Shown: in pieces, positions 8,499-17,666 of the stretch | How the letters are laid out: each line of letters starts with the position of its first letter | How positions within the stretch are numbered: position 1 is the stretch's first letter | Assembly: GCA_016201275.1 (NCBI GenBank) | Contig: JACQDB010000148.1 | Span: forward strand, 1 to 54,105 | Direction: 5' to 3' | Origin: Acidobacteriota bacterium | GTDB lineage: Bacteria > Acidobacteriota > Blastocatellia > UBA7656 | Length of the DNA stretch: 54,105 bases | Program-made: the position numbers and the translations under genes | Notes under the pieces: generated by a model | Told to the model about the DNA's origin: nothing | The model's database searches: none | The model's input: only the letters and a program-made list of their open reading frames with translations

Positions 8499-9462
8499 TT
8501 GGCTTTCGACCACTGCTATCTTCGCCATCCTCGCAATAACCGGCGTATCCATACAAGCCAGCGCCTGCCTGCAACAACCTGCCGCGCCCACTGCGCCACC
8601 AGCGGCAAGCGATGGTAGCCACATCGTCTATTCCTCGCTGCCTTCGGCGGCGCTTGGCAGCGAGTTGAAATTCGCGGTGCAATTGCCCCCCTCGTATGAC
8701 AAAGACGCGAAGCGCAAATATCCCGTGCTGTATTTCCTGCACGGAATGTTTGGCAACGAAGGCGAATTTGAACGACGCGGGGTAGCGGCGGCGATCAACC
8801 GCCTGCGCGACAGCGGCATCATAGGGGAAATGATTATCGTTGCGCCCAACGGCAAAAACAGCTTTTATCTGAATGCCAAAAACGGCGACAAGTACGAAGA
8901 CGCCATCATCAAAGATTTGATTCCCTTCATCGAAAAGACCTATCGCGTGGATGGCACACGCGACGGGCGAGCAATTCAAGGCATCTCCATGGGCGGCTTC
9001 GGAGCGCTAGTCTTGGCCTTCAAACACCCGCAGATGTTTTCTTCGGTGACGGCGCATTGCGCGGCGGTGTTTGCCGAATTGCCTACGGCGTCCGGCACTG
9101 ACCGGCGCTCGCAATTCCGCGCCCAACTGGCCGGTAACATCTTCGGCAACCCGCCGGATAACGATTACTTTCACGCCAACAACCCTATGGATGTGGCGGA
9201 GACCAACGCCGCGATGATTAAGAAATCGGGCTTGAAGATTTATTTCGATGTCGGCGATCAGGATCATTACGGCTTTACCGAACCCAACAAAGATTTCGAT
9301 GCGCGCTTGACCAAAGCCGGAATCGCCCACGAGTTTCATGTCTTTCCCGGCAGGCACGGCTGGGAGTACATGATTTCGGTGGCCGATCATTCCTATGCGT
9401 TTCTGTGGAGCAATTTCAAAATCAACGGCAAGGTGCCAGCCAAAAGCGCCGGGTCTGAGTAA
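8485..9462 (+). CDS. Secreted esterase-D-like alpha/beta hydrolase (putative lipoprotein)
   Basis: 325 residues. An N-terminal signal region ends at a lipobox-like ASAC (Cys28), suggesting export and lipid anchoring. The body is an esterase of the PF00756 type (esterase D, antigen 85, feruloyl esterase): oxyanion region YFLHGMFGN, nucleophile Ser168 in GISMGGFG, acid in GDQDHYG (about 258-260), and His291 in PGRHGWEYM. The complete triad predicts an active periplasmic or surface ester hydrolase; the substrate is unknown. It overlaps the AhpD-like gene on its 5' side. Confidence 0.85.
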   Translation: MKKVNWLSTTAIFAILAITGVSIQASACLQQPAAPTAPPAASDGSHIVYSSLPSAALGSELKFAVQLPPSYDKDAKRKYPVLYFLHGMFGNEGEFERRGVAAAINRLRDSGIIGEMIIVAPNGKNSFYLNAKNGDKYEDAIIKDLIPFIEKTYRVDGTRDGRAIQGISMGGFGALVLAFKHPQMFSSVTAHCAAVFAELPTASGTDRRSQFRAQLAGNIFGNPPDNDYFHANNPMDVAETNAAMIKKSGLKIYFDVGDQDHYGFTEPNKDFDARLTKAGIAHEFHVFPGRHGWEYMISVADHSYAFLWSNFKINGKVPAKSAGSE

Positions 9463-9549
9463 GCAAGTAAAATCGGTGAAGGCGGCAATCGCGCATCCAT
9501 TGCGGGTTGGCGAATTGTCGCCTTTGCCCAATTTTGAGAAGCGAAGTTT

Positions 9550-9756
9550 ATGGCCAGCAATACTCCTACCATATCAGCAAACGTGAAGTTGCCGATAGCC
9601 GTGCCTAACGATTTCGTTATGCGGTTGTCGGTCGAGCAGTATCACGAAATGATAAACGCGAGCATTCTTACGGAAGGCGACCGCGTAGAACTTCTGGAAG
9701 GATGGTTGGTATATAAAGTGACCAAGAAACCTCCGCATCGCATCAGTACAGGTTGA
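9550..9756 (+). pseudogene. Truncated Uma2-family (DUF820) nuclease gene
   Basis: The 68 residues match only the N-terminal third of a Uma2 protein: RLSVEQYHEMINASILTEGDRVELLEG followed by KVTKKPPH, where homologues continue for another ~120 residues including the PD-(D/E)XK core. The reading frame ends right after PPHRIST. The missing part is not found downstream, where the SirB1-like gene begins, so this is a 3'-deleted remnant. Confidence 0.65.
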
Positions 9757-9827
9757 ATCCGCTGGGCATTTTTTTCGTTTGGCAGAGCCAGTATCCCACT
9801 TTGCAGTCGCAGATTTTTTTGAGAACG

Positions 9828-10673
9828 ATGTCCAAACAGTTTGCCAACAATGTCAGAGCGCGATTCACAGAGAGCATATCGCGCAGTGAAAACGACATCC
9901 CGCTGGCCGAAGCGGCTTTGCTCATTGCCGCCGAAGAATACCCGCGCCTGGATGTAGCGTTGTATCTGGAAAAGCTCGAACGCTTGGGCGACCGGGTGCG
10001 TGAACGCGCCGCCCAAGCACAGAATGCGCTCGAAGTGCTTGCCTGTCTCAACACCTCTTTGTTCGATGAACTGGGATTTCAAGGCAATCGAGAAAATTAT
10101 TACGACCCGCGCAACAGCTTTCTCAACGAAGTCATAGACCGACGCATAGGCATTCCGATTACTCTGTCGGTCGTCTATATCGAAGTCGCCCGGCAAAGCG
10201 GTTTTGCGCTTCACGGCATAGGCTTGCCCGGCCATTTCATCGTCGGCTATTTGCAGCCGCCGGAAAATTTATTCATAGACGTGTTCAATGGCGGCAGACT
10301 GCTTGGCGAAAATGCGTTGGCCGATTTGGTAGCCGGTATGAGCGGCGGCAAACTCGCATTTCACCCTTCACAGTTATTGCCGGTCACCAAAAAGCAGATC
10401 ATCACGCGAATGCTGGCGAACTTGTTGGGAATTTATTCCGGCAGTCAGGATTACAGCCGCGCCGTGGCAACCATTGAGCGCATCTTGATCTTGATGCCGG
10501 AGTCTTTGGCGCATCAGCGCGATTACGGCTTGCTGCTGGCACAGCTAGGCAAAACCAGCAAAGCCATCGAGCAACTGGAAACTTATTTACAACAAATGCC
10601 CGAAGCCACCGACGCCGAAACCATCACCGAGCAGATTAAGAAATTGAAGCAAGCACGAGCGCGCTTAAATTGA
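9828..10673 (+). CDS. SirB1-like transglutaminase-fold/TPR protein
   Basis: 281 residues from the ATG at 9828 (MSKQFANNV); the open frame extends 25 codons further only via TTG and without homology. It matches the SirB1 family: a transglutaminase-like core with NYYDPRNSFLNEVIDRR, GIPITLSVVYIEVA and LPGHFIVGY, then two TPR-like helical pairs (about 190-265). Family members are conserved but of unclear function, probably non-enzymatic scaffold proteins. It is convergent with the PEGA/TPR gene 34 bp downstream. Confidence 0.8.
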   Translation: MSKQFANNVRARFTESISRSENDIPLAEAALLIAAEEYPRLDVALYLEKLERLGDRVRERAAQAQNALEVLACLNTSLFDELGFQGNRENYYDPRNSFLNEVIDRRIGIPITLSVVYIEVARQSGFALHGIGLPGHFIVGYLQPPENLFIDVFNGGRLLGENALADLVAGMSGGKLAFHPSQLLPVTKKQIITRMLANLLGIYSGSQDYSRAVATIERILILMPESLAHQRDYGLLLAQLGKTSKAIEQLETYLQQMPEATDAETITEQIKKLKQARARLN

Positions 10674-10707
10674 CTGGAGTCAAAACGCAAATGCCCAACA
10701 GCAACGG

Positions 10708-12000
10708 CTACTTGCGCTTCTGCAAATCGGTGATGAATTGTTCGGCGCGGACGTTTTGAAATTCCAGATTGCCAGCGTTTTTTTGTATCGCCGTCTTGAA
10801 CTCCTGCACGGCGCGGTTGCGCTCTTTGCTTTTCTTGGACTGCGCGAAAAACATTCCTAAACAAAGGTTCGGCACGCCACTGGTCGCATCCAATTGCACG
10901 GCGCGTTCCATATCTTTGATGCCGTCCTTGTCGCCTTTGACGGCACGCGCCAAACCCACTCCGGCCAACGCCGCCGCCGAAGTCGGGTTCAACGCTACGG
11001 CTTTGCGATACGCTTCAATAGATTCTTTATAGCGTTTGGTTTCGTAATAGACCGCGCCCATTCCGGTGTAGCCGACGAACCATTGCGGCTCCATTTGCAG
11101 GGTTTTCACAAACGCTGCTTCCGCGCCGCTCAAATCGTTGGCATACAATTTCACGATGCCCGTTTGATAAACTGCTGGCGCATAGCTGGCATCAAGCGTC
11201 AACACTTTATCCAGTTCACTCTGCGCTGTCGTCAAGCCGTCCGCCGCGCCCACAGTCTGCCAGTTGCGAAGCGCCACTATCGCTCGCAAGTAAGCCGCTT
11301 CGGCCTGTATACGGAGGTCTTCGCTCTTCAACTCTGTGGCTTTCGTTGCCGCTGCCAAGGCGTGCGCCATTTCATCCTGCGCGACTTTGCGCCAGTTCTT
11401 CACCGAGTTGAGAATGGTCGGTTGCGCCGTGTCTATTAACTTCGTCGCCAGCACACCGCGCATACGCAAAATCTCCGGGCGGGTGGGATATTTCTCCGAA
11501 AGCTGGGTCACCAGTTGCAAAGCGTTACGACTGTCGGGCGTCAACAAATTGCCTGCGGCAATCAGTTCATCGAATTCTTTGACCACATCTTCGAGCGCCG
11601 GTTCCAGTTTGAAGACCAGGGTCGGCGATTCGGTTCCGGCATTGAAAATGCGACTGCCGGGATGAAAGCCCTCTTTTTTAACTTCGACTAGATATTGGCC
11701 GAGTGCCAGTTTTTCGATGACAAATTTACCTTCAGCATTGGACACGCCGCGACGGTTGCCGTTGAGAATTACTTCGCTCTCTGCCGGTTCGGTCAACACC
11801 GTAAAAATAACCGTAGGCGCAGGCGGCGGCGTCTTGATCACTTTCGGCGGCGGATTTTTGGACGGATTGACTCTTGGCGGCTTCGGCGTTCGGGTCGGCC
11901 TGCCGGTCGAGTCCTGCGCCCCGGCAAAGGCACAAAACACCAATAAAATCAGGGTCAAAACCACAACTATGTTTGCAGCTAAGGAGTTCTGTCTCACCAT
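10708..12000 (-). CDS. Exported PEGA-domain and TPR protein
   Basis: 430 residues from the ATG at 12000, which has a gaggtg site upstream. A signal peptide (about 1-29, cleaved near AGAQ) precedes a Pro/Lys-rich linker (TPKPPRVNPSKNPPPK), a PEGA-like beta domain (about 65-125, with EPAESEVILNGNRRG and LALGQYLVEVKKEGF) and then TPR repeats to the end (for example YKESIEAYRKAVALNP). PEGA domains are surface or periplasmic modules, and TPRs bind partner proteins. A periplasmic scaffold role is likely. No paired gene on this strand. Confidence 0.8.
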   Translation of the reverse strand: MVRQNSLAANIVVVLTLILLVFCAFAGAQDSTGRPTRTPKPPRVNPSKNPPPKVIKTPPPAPTVIFTVLTEPAESEVILNGNRRGVSNAEGKFVIEKLALGQYLVEVKKEGFHPGSRIFNAGTESPTLVFKLEPALEDVVKEFDELIAAGNLLTPDSRNALQLVTQLSEKYPTRPEILRMRGVLATKLIDTAQPTILNSVKNWRKVAQDEMAHALAAATKATELKSEDLRIQAEAAYLRAIVALRNWQTVGAADGLTTAQSELDKVLTLDASYAPAVYQTGIVKLYANDLSGAEAAFVKTLQMEPQWFVGYTGMGAVYYETKRYKESIEAYRKAVALNPTSAAALAGVGLARAVKGDKDGIKDMERAVQLDATSGVPNLCLGMFFAQSKKSKERNRAVQEFKTAIQKNAGNLEFQNVRAEQFITDLQKRK

Positions 12001-12197
12001 AACAATCACCTCGGTCGGCTATTATAACCTACTTGAAAAGCGCCATGAATTCTTTCTTGAAAGGAATAGCAAGGAAGGTGCGGGAGCAGTCGGGGCAATC
12101 CCTTCTTGCAAAAAAACTCAACCGCCTTGCCATCAACACCGTGGGGTCGGCGCGGCGCGGCGTTGACACCTCGTTTCCTCAAGATGTCAACGACAGG

Positions 12198-12316
12198 CGT
12201 TAGGATGGGGGATGAAATAACCTGCAACCTTGTACGGGCGACCCTGCGGTGGTCGCCCGTACAAGGCATTGAAAAATCACTCATGCCTTGCAGGTCATTT
12301 CATCCATAATCCTTAG
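12198..12316. mobile_element. MITE-like element, copy 1 (complete)
   Basis: About 119 bp bounded by imperfect terminal inverted repeats: left end ttaggatgggggatgaaat (to 12218) and right end atttcatccataatcctta (from 12297). Inside is a perfect 15-bp palindrome with a 7-bp loop (cttgtacgggcgacc 12229-12243, complement 12251-12265), and the outer flanks cctgcaa/ttgcagg also pair. It shares its ends with elements at 37410-37543 and 52621-52725. It has no coding capacity. Confidence 0.6.
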
Positions 12317-12333
12317 TGAAATGGCAACAAGCC

Positions 12334-13380
12334 TTACTTGGCGTTGACCGATTCGATTTGCAGGCGGCGCGTTTCTCGGAGAATCGCTCTGGCGACGGGT
12401 CTGCCTTTTTCGTCAACGCTCGAATACAAAGGGTCGCGCAAAGCTTCATCGAGCGAGATGAACCGTGCGCCCAGCATTTGATACCACGCCAGCACCTCGC
12501 CCAGATAATCGCAGGTGAATTGATTGACGCCGACCGTCAAAATCAACTTCACATCATAGCCGGTGCGGTTGCGGGTCGCGGTGCGAGTTTTCAAGGTCGT
12601 ATCGAGCAACAGCATATTGAAATTCTGCTTGATGAGATTGACGCAGGTTTCATCGCCGCGCGCCTGCGCCGCGCAATAAATTTCGCTGAACTGCATATCG
12701 GGCGCTTCTATGGTGGCCATCGCTTCGACATAACCTTTGGCTTTCAGAAAGTCCTTGATCTGGTCGCGGCTCTGGGCATCGCGGCTGAGTTTGAGGCGCG
12801 GATAGCGAAAATATTTTTTCGCGGCGGCATATTTTTCCAGCAACGGCGCAAGCAGTTTGTCATTCGCCATTACATCATCTATGAAGCGTTGCGGGTCGCT
12901 CTTTTTCGCCTTGATGCGGCTGTAGGTCATGTTGCCAAGCAGATTGCCGCTTTGCAGCCAACGCTCCAGCATGGTTTTGTCAATCGCTTGCCCGACCACG
13001 AAATCAACCGTCGGCGGCAGATGATTAGCTTGCAAAGCGCGAATGAATTTATCGAGATTTTCGCGGCGGTTTTCATTGGCGCACCAGTTGTCTATATTGT
13101 CATCGTCGTCTTCCTGGCTCTTAATCATGCCGTTGACGGTGAGGGCGATTTCCAGCCCTTCGAGCGGACGCGCCTGATCCTGATAATCTCTGGCTTGCGA
13201 TTTCAACAGCGCCGCTACCTCCGGTATGCGGTTAATCTCCTCTAAGCATTTCCCCATCGGCGACTTCACGGCGTCCGCTTTTTTCTGCTTGCAATAGGCC
13301 GCCAGAAACGCCGCCAGCAAAATGATAGCCGCCAACGCCACGCGCATCTTCACGCTTAAATTCTGTTCAGAACTTTCCAC
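12334..13380 (-). CDS. Catalytically degenerate polysaccharide deacetylase (NodB-fold) lipoprotein
   Basis: 348 residues; a signal segment (from Met12, MRVALAAIILLAAFLAAYC) ends in a lipobox-like Cys30. The rest follows NodB-type deacetylases closely: LERWLQSGNLLGN, KKYFRYPRL, IKDFLKAKGYVEA, RFISLDEALRDPLYSS. The catalytic motifs are altered: expected TFDD is TVNG (81-84), expected NHTYSH is NMTYSR (150-155, removing both metal His), and expected LLLHIG is LILTVG (279-284). It is probably an inactive, glycan-binding or regulatory pseudo-enzyme at the membrane surface. It lies 25 bp after a GT-C gene and is likely cotranscribed with it. Confidence 0.75.
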   Translation of the reverse strand: MESSEQNLSVKMRVALAAIILLAAFLAAYCKQKKADAVKSPMGKCLEEINRIPEVAALLKSQARDYQDQARPLEGLEIALTVNGMIKSQEDDDDNIDNWCANENRRENLDKFIRALQANHLPPTVDFVVGQAIDKTMLERWLQSGNLLGNMTYSRIKAKKSDPQRFIDDVMANDKLLAPLLEKYAAAKKYFRYPRLKLSRDAQSRDQIKDFLKAKGYVEAMATIEAPDMQFSEIYCAAQARGDETCVNLIKQNFNMLLLDTTLKTRTATRNRTGYDVKLILTVGVNQFTCDYLGEVLAWYQMLGARFISLDEALRDPLYSSVDEKGRPVARAILRETRRLQIESVNAK

Positions 13381-13405
13381 AAATTCCTCGTCGCATCGTT
13401 ACCCT

Positions 13406-14980
13406 TCAAGGTTGACGGCGTATGTAAATCGGCTTGCCATCGGTGATGGTGAGTTCATCATAATGCGCTTTCGCCCAGTTCTCCAACTCGGCTTTGTTGG
13501 TCAAAGTTCGCAATCGCGTCAGCGAAATAATTTTGGGCGCTTGAGCATCCATCTCGGCAATGATGTCTTTGAACTCGACGCCTTTTTTATAAGCGGCAAA
13601 CTGGTCGGCTCCCCAATCCAGCAACACATAGGGATTGAGATTGCGCCGTTTCAACAACACCAGCACTTCCATAGTACCGTGAACATACACCTTGTCATCG
13701 GGGCCTAAGGCTGCCGCCACCGGCTGCAAATCTCTGTACTGATCCTGCAACGTCATACCGGCAATCCTATATTTCGTGGCGCGCCGCAAAACCACTCCGG
13801 TCATCAACGCGATGACCAGACAAGTCGCCAACACTTCCCAACTGAGATGCGGACGTTGCAGCAATTTGATTTTGCCAATCACGGTTCCAACGCGGAAAAT
13901 AAACCATCCGGCAAACAAACCTATGAACGGAATGAACGGAATCAAATCCGGCCCCGCCTGCATATTGATGAGGCAAAATAAAAAATAGACCAGCACAGGA
14001 AAGATCAAGGCGTCTTTGAACCAAGCCTCTGTGTAAGAATTCTCCTTGCCTTTCCAGCGCCGATAAATGCGTTCACCGACAAACAAAAAATAACCGCCGA
14101 TGCTCAAGACGAGAAACACGATGTCAATTTCAAAGATGCGCCGCATCACCCGCCACATATGCTGCAAGGCGCGCTCCAACCCGCGATTGGCGTCCGGGCC
14201 AAAGACGCCGTAGTTGTACTCCATTGACCACGCCCAGAAATCGCCGAACGCGCCCTTCAAATAAAAGTAGCCAAACAACACCAGCAGCGGAATCAACGCG
14301 CCCGCGACGACTTTCACAGCACGCAGGTCACGCCAGTTTCGCAAGTAATTCGAGGCGACCAAGCCTGCGGTTCCGGTAAACAGCAAGCCGGGTTGCCAGC
14401 ACATACAGGCGAGCATAGAAGTAAAGCCGGCCCAGAAGGGTTTATCTTTGGCCAACAACCACAGCGACAACATACCGAAAACCATCAGCGGCAATTTCGG
14501 CTGGCTGCCCATCACCACCCAGGCGGCGAAGTTTTTATTCAACAGCGGAAATAGCGCGGCGATGACGCCGACAGCGCGATTTTTCAAATAGACTTCGGCT
14601 ACCAGAAAGGTAAAAATCGAAAGCAATCCGACTTCGATAATCTGCATCAGGCGAATGGCGAAAATGTCTTGCAAGCCAAAACCTTGGCCGATCCACACCG
14701 CAATGGCGTTGATATAAACGCTGGCTGGCCATTTGATGTCGGCGATGTCGCGATAGGGCAACTGGCCGCGCAGTATGGATTGCGTGATGTAGTCGTAAAT
14801 CGCTTGGTCGCCTTCGACGATCTGTTTGAAAGGCTTGTAAAAGAGCATCACGATGACGCTGATGCCAAACAACCCGATGCAGATGACGCGGCGGTTATCC
14901 AAACGCGCCAGCCAGCCACCGAGCTTGCCGAACCTATCATCAACGGGTTTGGTTTCTTGAATCGTATCGTTTTCTACCAT
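13406..14980 (-). CDS. GT-C membrane glycosyltransferase (family 39-like)
   Basis: 524 residues with about ten membrane helices and a soluble C-terminal domain (about 420-524). The first periplasmic loop carries an acidic EGDQAIYD motif and GQLPYRDIADIKWPA, the arrangement of GT-C enzymes that use polyprenyl-phosphate sugars outside the inner membrane. The same PYRD loop recurs in the genes at 31644 and 33567, so these are paralogues. The sugar and acceptor are unknown. It follows a SAM methyltransferase gene by 64 bp and precedes the degenerate deacetylase. Confidence 0.8.
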   Translation of the reverse strand: MVENDTIQETKPVDDRFGKLGGWLARLDNRRVICIGLFGISVIVMLFYKPFKQIVEGDQAIYDYITQSILRGQLPYRDIADIKWPASVYINAIAVWIGQGFGLQDIFAIRLMQIIEVGLLSIFTFLVAEVYLKNRAVGVIAALFPLLNKNFAAWVVMGSQPKLPLMVFGMLSLWLLAKDKPFWAGFTSMLACMCWQPGLLFTGTAGLVASNYLRNWRDLRAVKVVAGALIPLLVLFGYFYLKGAFGDFWAWSMEYNYGVFGPDANRGLERALQHMWRVMRRIFEIDIVFLVLSIGGYFLFVGERIYRRWKGKENSYTEAWFKDALIFPVLVYFLFCLINMQAGPDLIPFIPFIGLFAGWFIFRVGTVIGKIKLLQRPHLSWEVLATCLVIALMTGVVLRRATKYRIAGMTLQDQYRDLQPVAAALGPDDKVYVHGTMEVLVLLKRRNLNPYVLLDWGADQFAAYKKGVEFKDIIAEMDAQAPKIISLTRLRTLTNKAELENWAKAHYDELTITDGKPIYIRRQP

Positions 14981-15044
14981 CTGGTTTCTATCCTGAAAAA
15001 CGGTATGCAGGGCGCAGTTCCCATGAAGTTGTCGAAGTAGAGGT

Positions 15045-15782
15045 TCATTTTTCGGCGACCATTATAACCGACAACCCAAAGGGAAACGAAAGCCGCGACA
15101 GCCATCGCGCTTCCCATTTCAAGGTCGCCGCGAATAGTTTATTCATCAAGGGATGCACCGGCTGCACGTCGGAGGCTTCGCTCTTTTGCAGACGCGATAA
15201 CAAGCGATGCGGCATCGCCAGCGGAAACAGCAAAGTGTTGGCATAGGTGGCGCGGCGAATCTGAAACCCTTGGGCGGCCAGCAAATCCTGCAAACGCGGG
15301 CGCGTGAAGCGATGTTTGGTGGCGACGACGATATCATGACTGCCGCGCATCCATTCATAAGCGGGTTCGCGAATGTAGAGCAATCCGCCTTGCTTGAGAA
15401 CGCGAAAAAATTCGCTCGCGGCTTGGGTCGCATCGGCTTTCGAGAGTTGATAAATCACATCGAAGCAGGTGAGCAGATCGAATTCATCAGCGGCAAACGG
15501 CAAGGCCTCGGCAGAAGCGACCGCCGCCGTGTGAATCTCGTGCAAACGCCAGAGCGCCGCCGCTTGATAAAACCGATCAACGCCGAACACCTCGGCAGTT
15601 GGAAAGCGCCGCCGCAGCCAGGTCATCGCATAGCCAGTGCCACAACCCACGTCCAGTATTCGCAGATTATTTTTTCGCTGGAGATTTTCATCCAGCAGCG
15701 ATGCCGTAATCTCGCGCATCCCCTGATACCACCAGAGGCTTTGTTCGAGATCAAACATCGCGCGGTATTCATCATCGCGCAT
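15045..15782 (-). CDS. Class I SAM-dependent methyltransferase
   Basis: 245 residues with a Rossmann methyltransferase core: motif I ILDVGCGTGYAM (about 41-52), acidic FGVDRF after strand 2, ASAEALPFAADEFDLLTCFDV (motifs II/III) and GGLLYIREPAYEW. Type 11-like, small-molecule or glycan/lipid substrates are usual. Its place between glycosyltransferase genes suggests methylation of a sugar or lipid carrier. A ggag site precedes the ATG. A purine-rich repeat separates it from the upstream GT2 gene. Confidence 0.8.
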   Translation of the reverse strand: MRDDEYRAMFDLEQSLWWYQGMREITASLLDENLQRKNNLRILDVGCGTGYAMTWLRRRFPTAEVFGVDRFYQAAALWRLHEIHTAAVASAEALPFAADEFDLLTCFDVIYQLSKADATQAASEFFRVLKQGGLLYIREPAYEWMRGSHDIVVATKHRFTRPRLQDLLAAQGFQIRRATYANTLLFPLAMPHRLLSRLQKSEASDVQPVHPLMNKLFAATLKWEARWLSRLSFPFGLSVIMVAEK

Positions 15783-15789
15783 ATCACTC

Positions 15790-15931
15790 CAGAGTGAGGG
15801 AGTGGAGGAGAAAAGGAGTAGGGGAGACAGGGAGTAGGGGAGATTTTTTATCAGTCGAAAAATTCTCCATCGCTTCTTCTCCCTTTCTCCCCGTCTCCCT
15901 GTCTCCCTTTCTCCCCTACTCTCCTACTCCT
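15790..15931. repeat. Polypurine/polypyrimidine imperfect inverted repeat
   Basis: The left half is built from gggag, gtagggg and agacaggga words, and the right half from ctccc, tctcccc and ctactc words, so a long imperfect hairpin is possible on either strand. The right end runs into the last codons of the GT2 gene (stop at 15916). Related words occur at 32351-32412 and 36620-36660. Confidence 0.6.
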
Positions 15932-16701
15932 AACGTCTTCTCCACGGCCTTGAGCGGTTCAATTTTTTCTTCGGTGGGCGAGACAATTTGCACATCGCGT
16001 TTGATTACCAGTTTCCACCACAGGGCGCTCAAATCGCGGAAGGTTTTGAACAGGCGTTTGAAGTTGAAGAACTGCGATTTACCATAGGCCCGATGATAGT
16101 GATGCACCGGACATTCGGCAAAACGCAGTCCGGCGTCCTGTAAACTTTTCACCATCTCTACGCAAATCGTACCGCTGTTGGAAAACAGTCGCACTTTGTT
16201 GAACCCCTGGCGGCGGATTAAACGAAAATCACAATCCACATCGCGGATTTTCAAACCAAAGGCGAGCTTGATAATGGCGCGATAGATGCCGCCAATAATT
16301 ACGCGATGAAAGGGGTCGGAGCGGCTGATTTTATAGCCGTTGACGACATCCACATCGGCGGTCATCAGCGGCACTAGCAACGCCAGTTCGCGGGCGTCAT
16401 ACTGCGCGTCGCCATCCGTGTAAAAGATTAACTCTTTCGTCGCACTGGCAAAGCCAGACCGCAACGCGCCGCCATAGCCGCGATTTTTTTCATGCGTGAC
16501 GACGCGCAGCTTGGGGTACTTGGTGGCAAGCTCGGCCAGTATGTCGCCAGTGTGATCGGGGCTGCCGTCATTGACGACAATCACTTCGTAATCGTCGGTC
16601 AACTCTCTACAGGTTTTATCGGCCAGCACCACCAGGCTGGCAATGGTTCCGGCATCGTTATAGGCAGGAAAAAAAACGCTGATGCTTGGTCTTTTGGTCA
16701 T
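15916..16701 (-). CDS. GT2 glycosyltransferase, polyprenyl-phosphate sugar synthase type
   Basis: 261 residues from MTKRPSISV; 17 extra upstream codons exist but lack homology. It has a GT-A fold: FFPAYNDAG, EVIVVNDGSPDHTG, the DGDAQYD metal-binding motif, and RDVDCDFRLIRR, which is typical of DPM1-like synthases making polyprenyl-phosphate mannose or glucose. No C-terminal membrane helices are seen, so it acts peripherally at the inner face. It could supply donors for the three GT-C enzymes. It lies 57 bp after the adenine methylase. The last residues are encoded by the edge of a dispersed repeat. Confidence 0.85.
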   Translation of the reverse strand: MTKRPSISVFFPAYNDAGTIASLVVLADKTCRELTDDYEVIVVNDGSPDHTGDILAELATKYPKLRVVTHEKNRGYGGALRSGFASATKELIFYTDGDAQYDARELALLVPLMTADVDVVNGYKISRSDPFHRVIIGGIYRAIIKLAFGLKIRDVDCDFRLIRRQGFNKVRLFSNSGTICVEMVKSLQDAGLRFAECPVHHYHRAYGKSQFFNFKRLFKTFRDLSALWWKLVIKRDVQIVSPTEEKIEPLKAVEKTLGVGE

Positions 16702-16758
16702 TATGATTTCAGTTTGGAAAAACGAAACCCGAATTGTACAACCCGCACTCATAGGCTT

Positions 16759-17661
16759 TCAAGCGGATTGCATGACTGTGCCTCTTGCCCAATCTAGGTT
16801 TTTGCCGATCAACAGTTCTTTCAGTTCCGCGTGATGAGTATTTTTCATGGCAACGACTTGTGTATCAAAGCCATGCTTTCGCGACAGCTCTCGTATGCTC
16901 TCCGCATCATCATACGTCATTAGAAAATCTCCCTGAACAGCCGCAACCAAACCGAACAATTCCTCATGCTTTACTTCGTGATGGGTGTACAATCGCTTCC
17001 CCGCTTTTTTGCCGGAAGCGGTATATGGCGGGTCTATAAAAAAAGCGGTGTTGCGTCTCTTCAAGTTCGTTTTGATGATTTCGATACCATCGCCCTGGAT
17101 GAAATGGAGGCGCTGGCAAATTTCGCCGATTGCCAGAATGCGTTTTTTTAAGGTCTCGGCATACCAGCGCGACTTGATGCCTTTGCCATTTTCGCCATGT
17201 TTCAAAGGCGCAGAACCGGCGGCGAGAATGCCGCCATGAAAAGTTCGGTTTTTCAAAATAGTTTGAAAGGCTTGTTCTTGAATCGAAGTCGCTTTGACCG
17301 CTAAAGCGTTATGAAGCGATTCAGGAGTGAGATCAAAGGTGGCTATCCGGTCAGCTAACCACTCGCCCTTTCCATCGGTGAGAATGGTTTGCCACACTGC
17401 CGCCACCTGCTCGTCTATTTCAATCATGGTGATATGCTCCGCTAGGTTTTCTGCGGCCACGGTCAAGCTGATGATGCCCCCGCCTGCAAATGGTTCAATG
17501 AATTCATCAGGCCGTTTTTTCAGCCACTGTCGGATTTTTGGCACCAGCCAGGTTTTGCCGCCCGGATACCGAAACGGACTGCGTTGTGGCACGGCAGCCA
17601 CATTGACGACTGCATGATGGAGATCCGGAAACCGTAGTTCCGGTTGGAATGATTGCCTCAT
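16759..17661 (-). CDS. D12-class DNA adenine (N6) methyltransferase
   Basis: 300 residues. The SAM-binding motif FRYPGGKTWLVP opens the domain, EPFAGGGIISL follows, and the catalytic motif IV is DPPYTASG. FxPGGK-first order plus DPPY is the D12 (Dam/DpnM) class, which methylates adenine N6. It starts just after the stop of the NotI-like gene on the same strand, so the two form a compact restriction-modification unit. Protection of the nuclease's recognition site is the likely job, though the site is not known. It sits between glycosyltransferase genes and was probably acquired with its partner. Confidence 0.85.
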   Translation of the reverse strand: MRQSFQPELRFPDLHHAVVNVAAVPQRSPFRYPGGKTWLVPKIRQWLKKRPDEFIEPFAGGGIISLTVAAENLAEHITMIEIDEQVAAVWQTILTDGKGEWLADRIATFDLTPESLHNALAVKATSIQEQAFQTILKNRTFHGGILAAGSAPLKHGENGKGIKSRWYAETLKKRILAIGEICQRLHFIQGDGIEIIKTNLKRRNTAFFIDPPYTASGKKAGKRLYTHHEVKHEELFGLVAAVQGDFLMTYDDAESIRELSRKHGFDTQVVAMKNTHHAELKELLIGKNLDWARGTVMQSA

Positions 17662-17666
17662 CAGAA

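Noticed and set aside
12316-13245. 309-codon plus-strand open frame opposite the degenerate deacetylase
   Set aside because: The minus strand matches the deacetylase fold over its whole length; the plus frame has no recognisable motifs.
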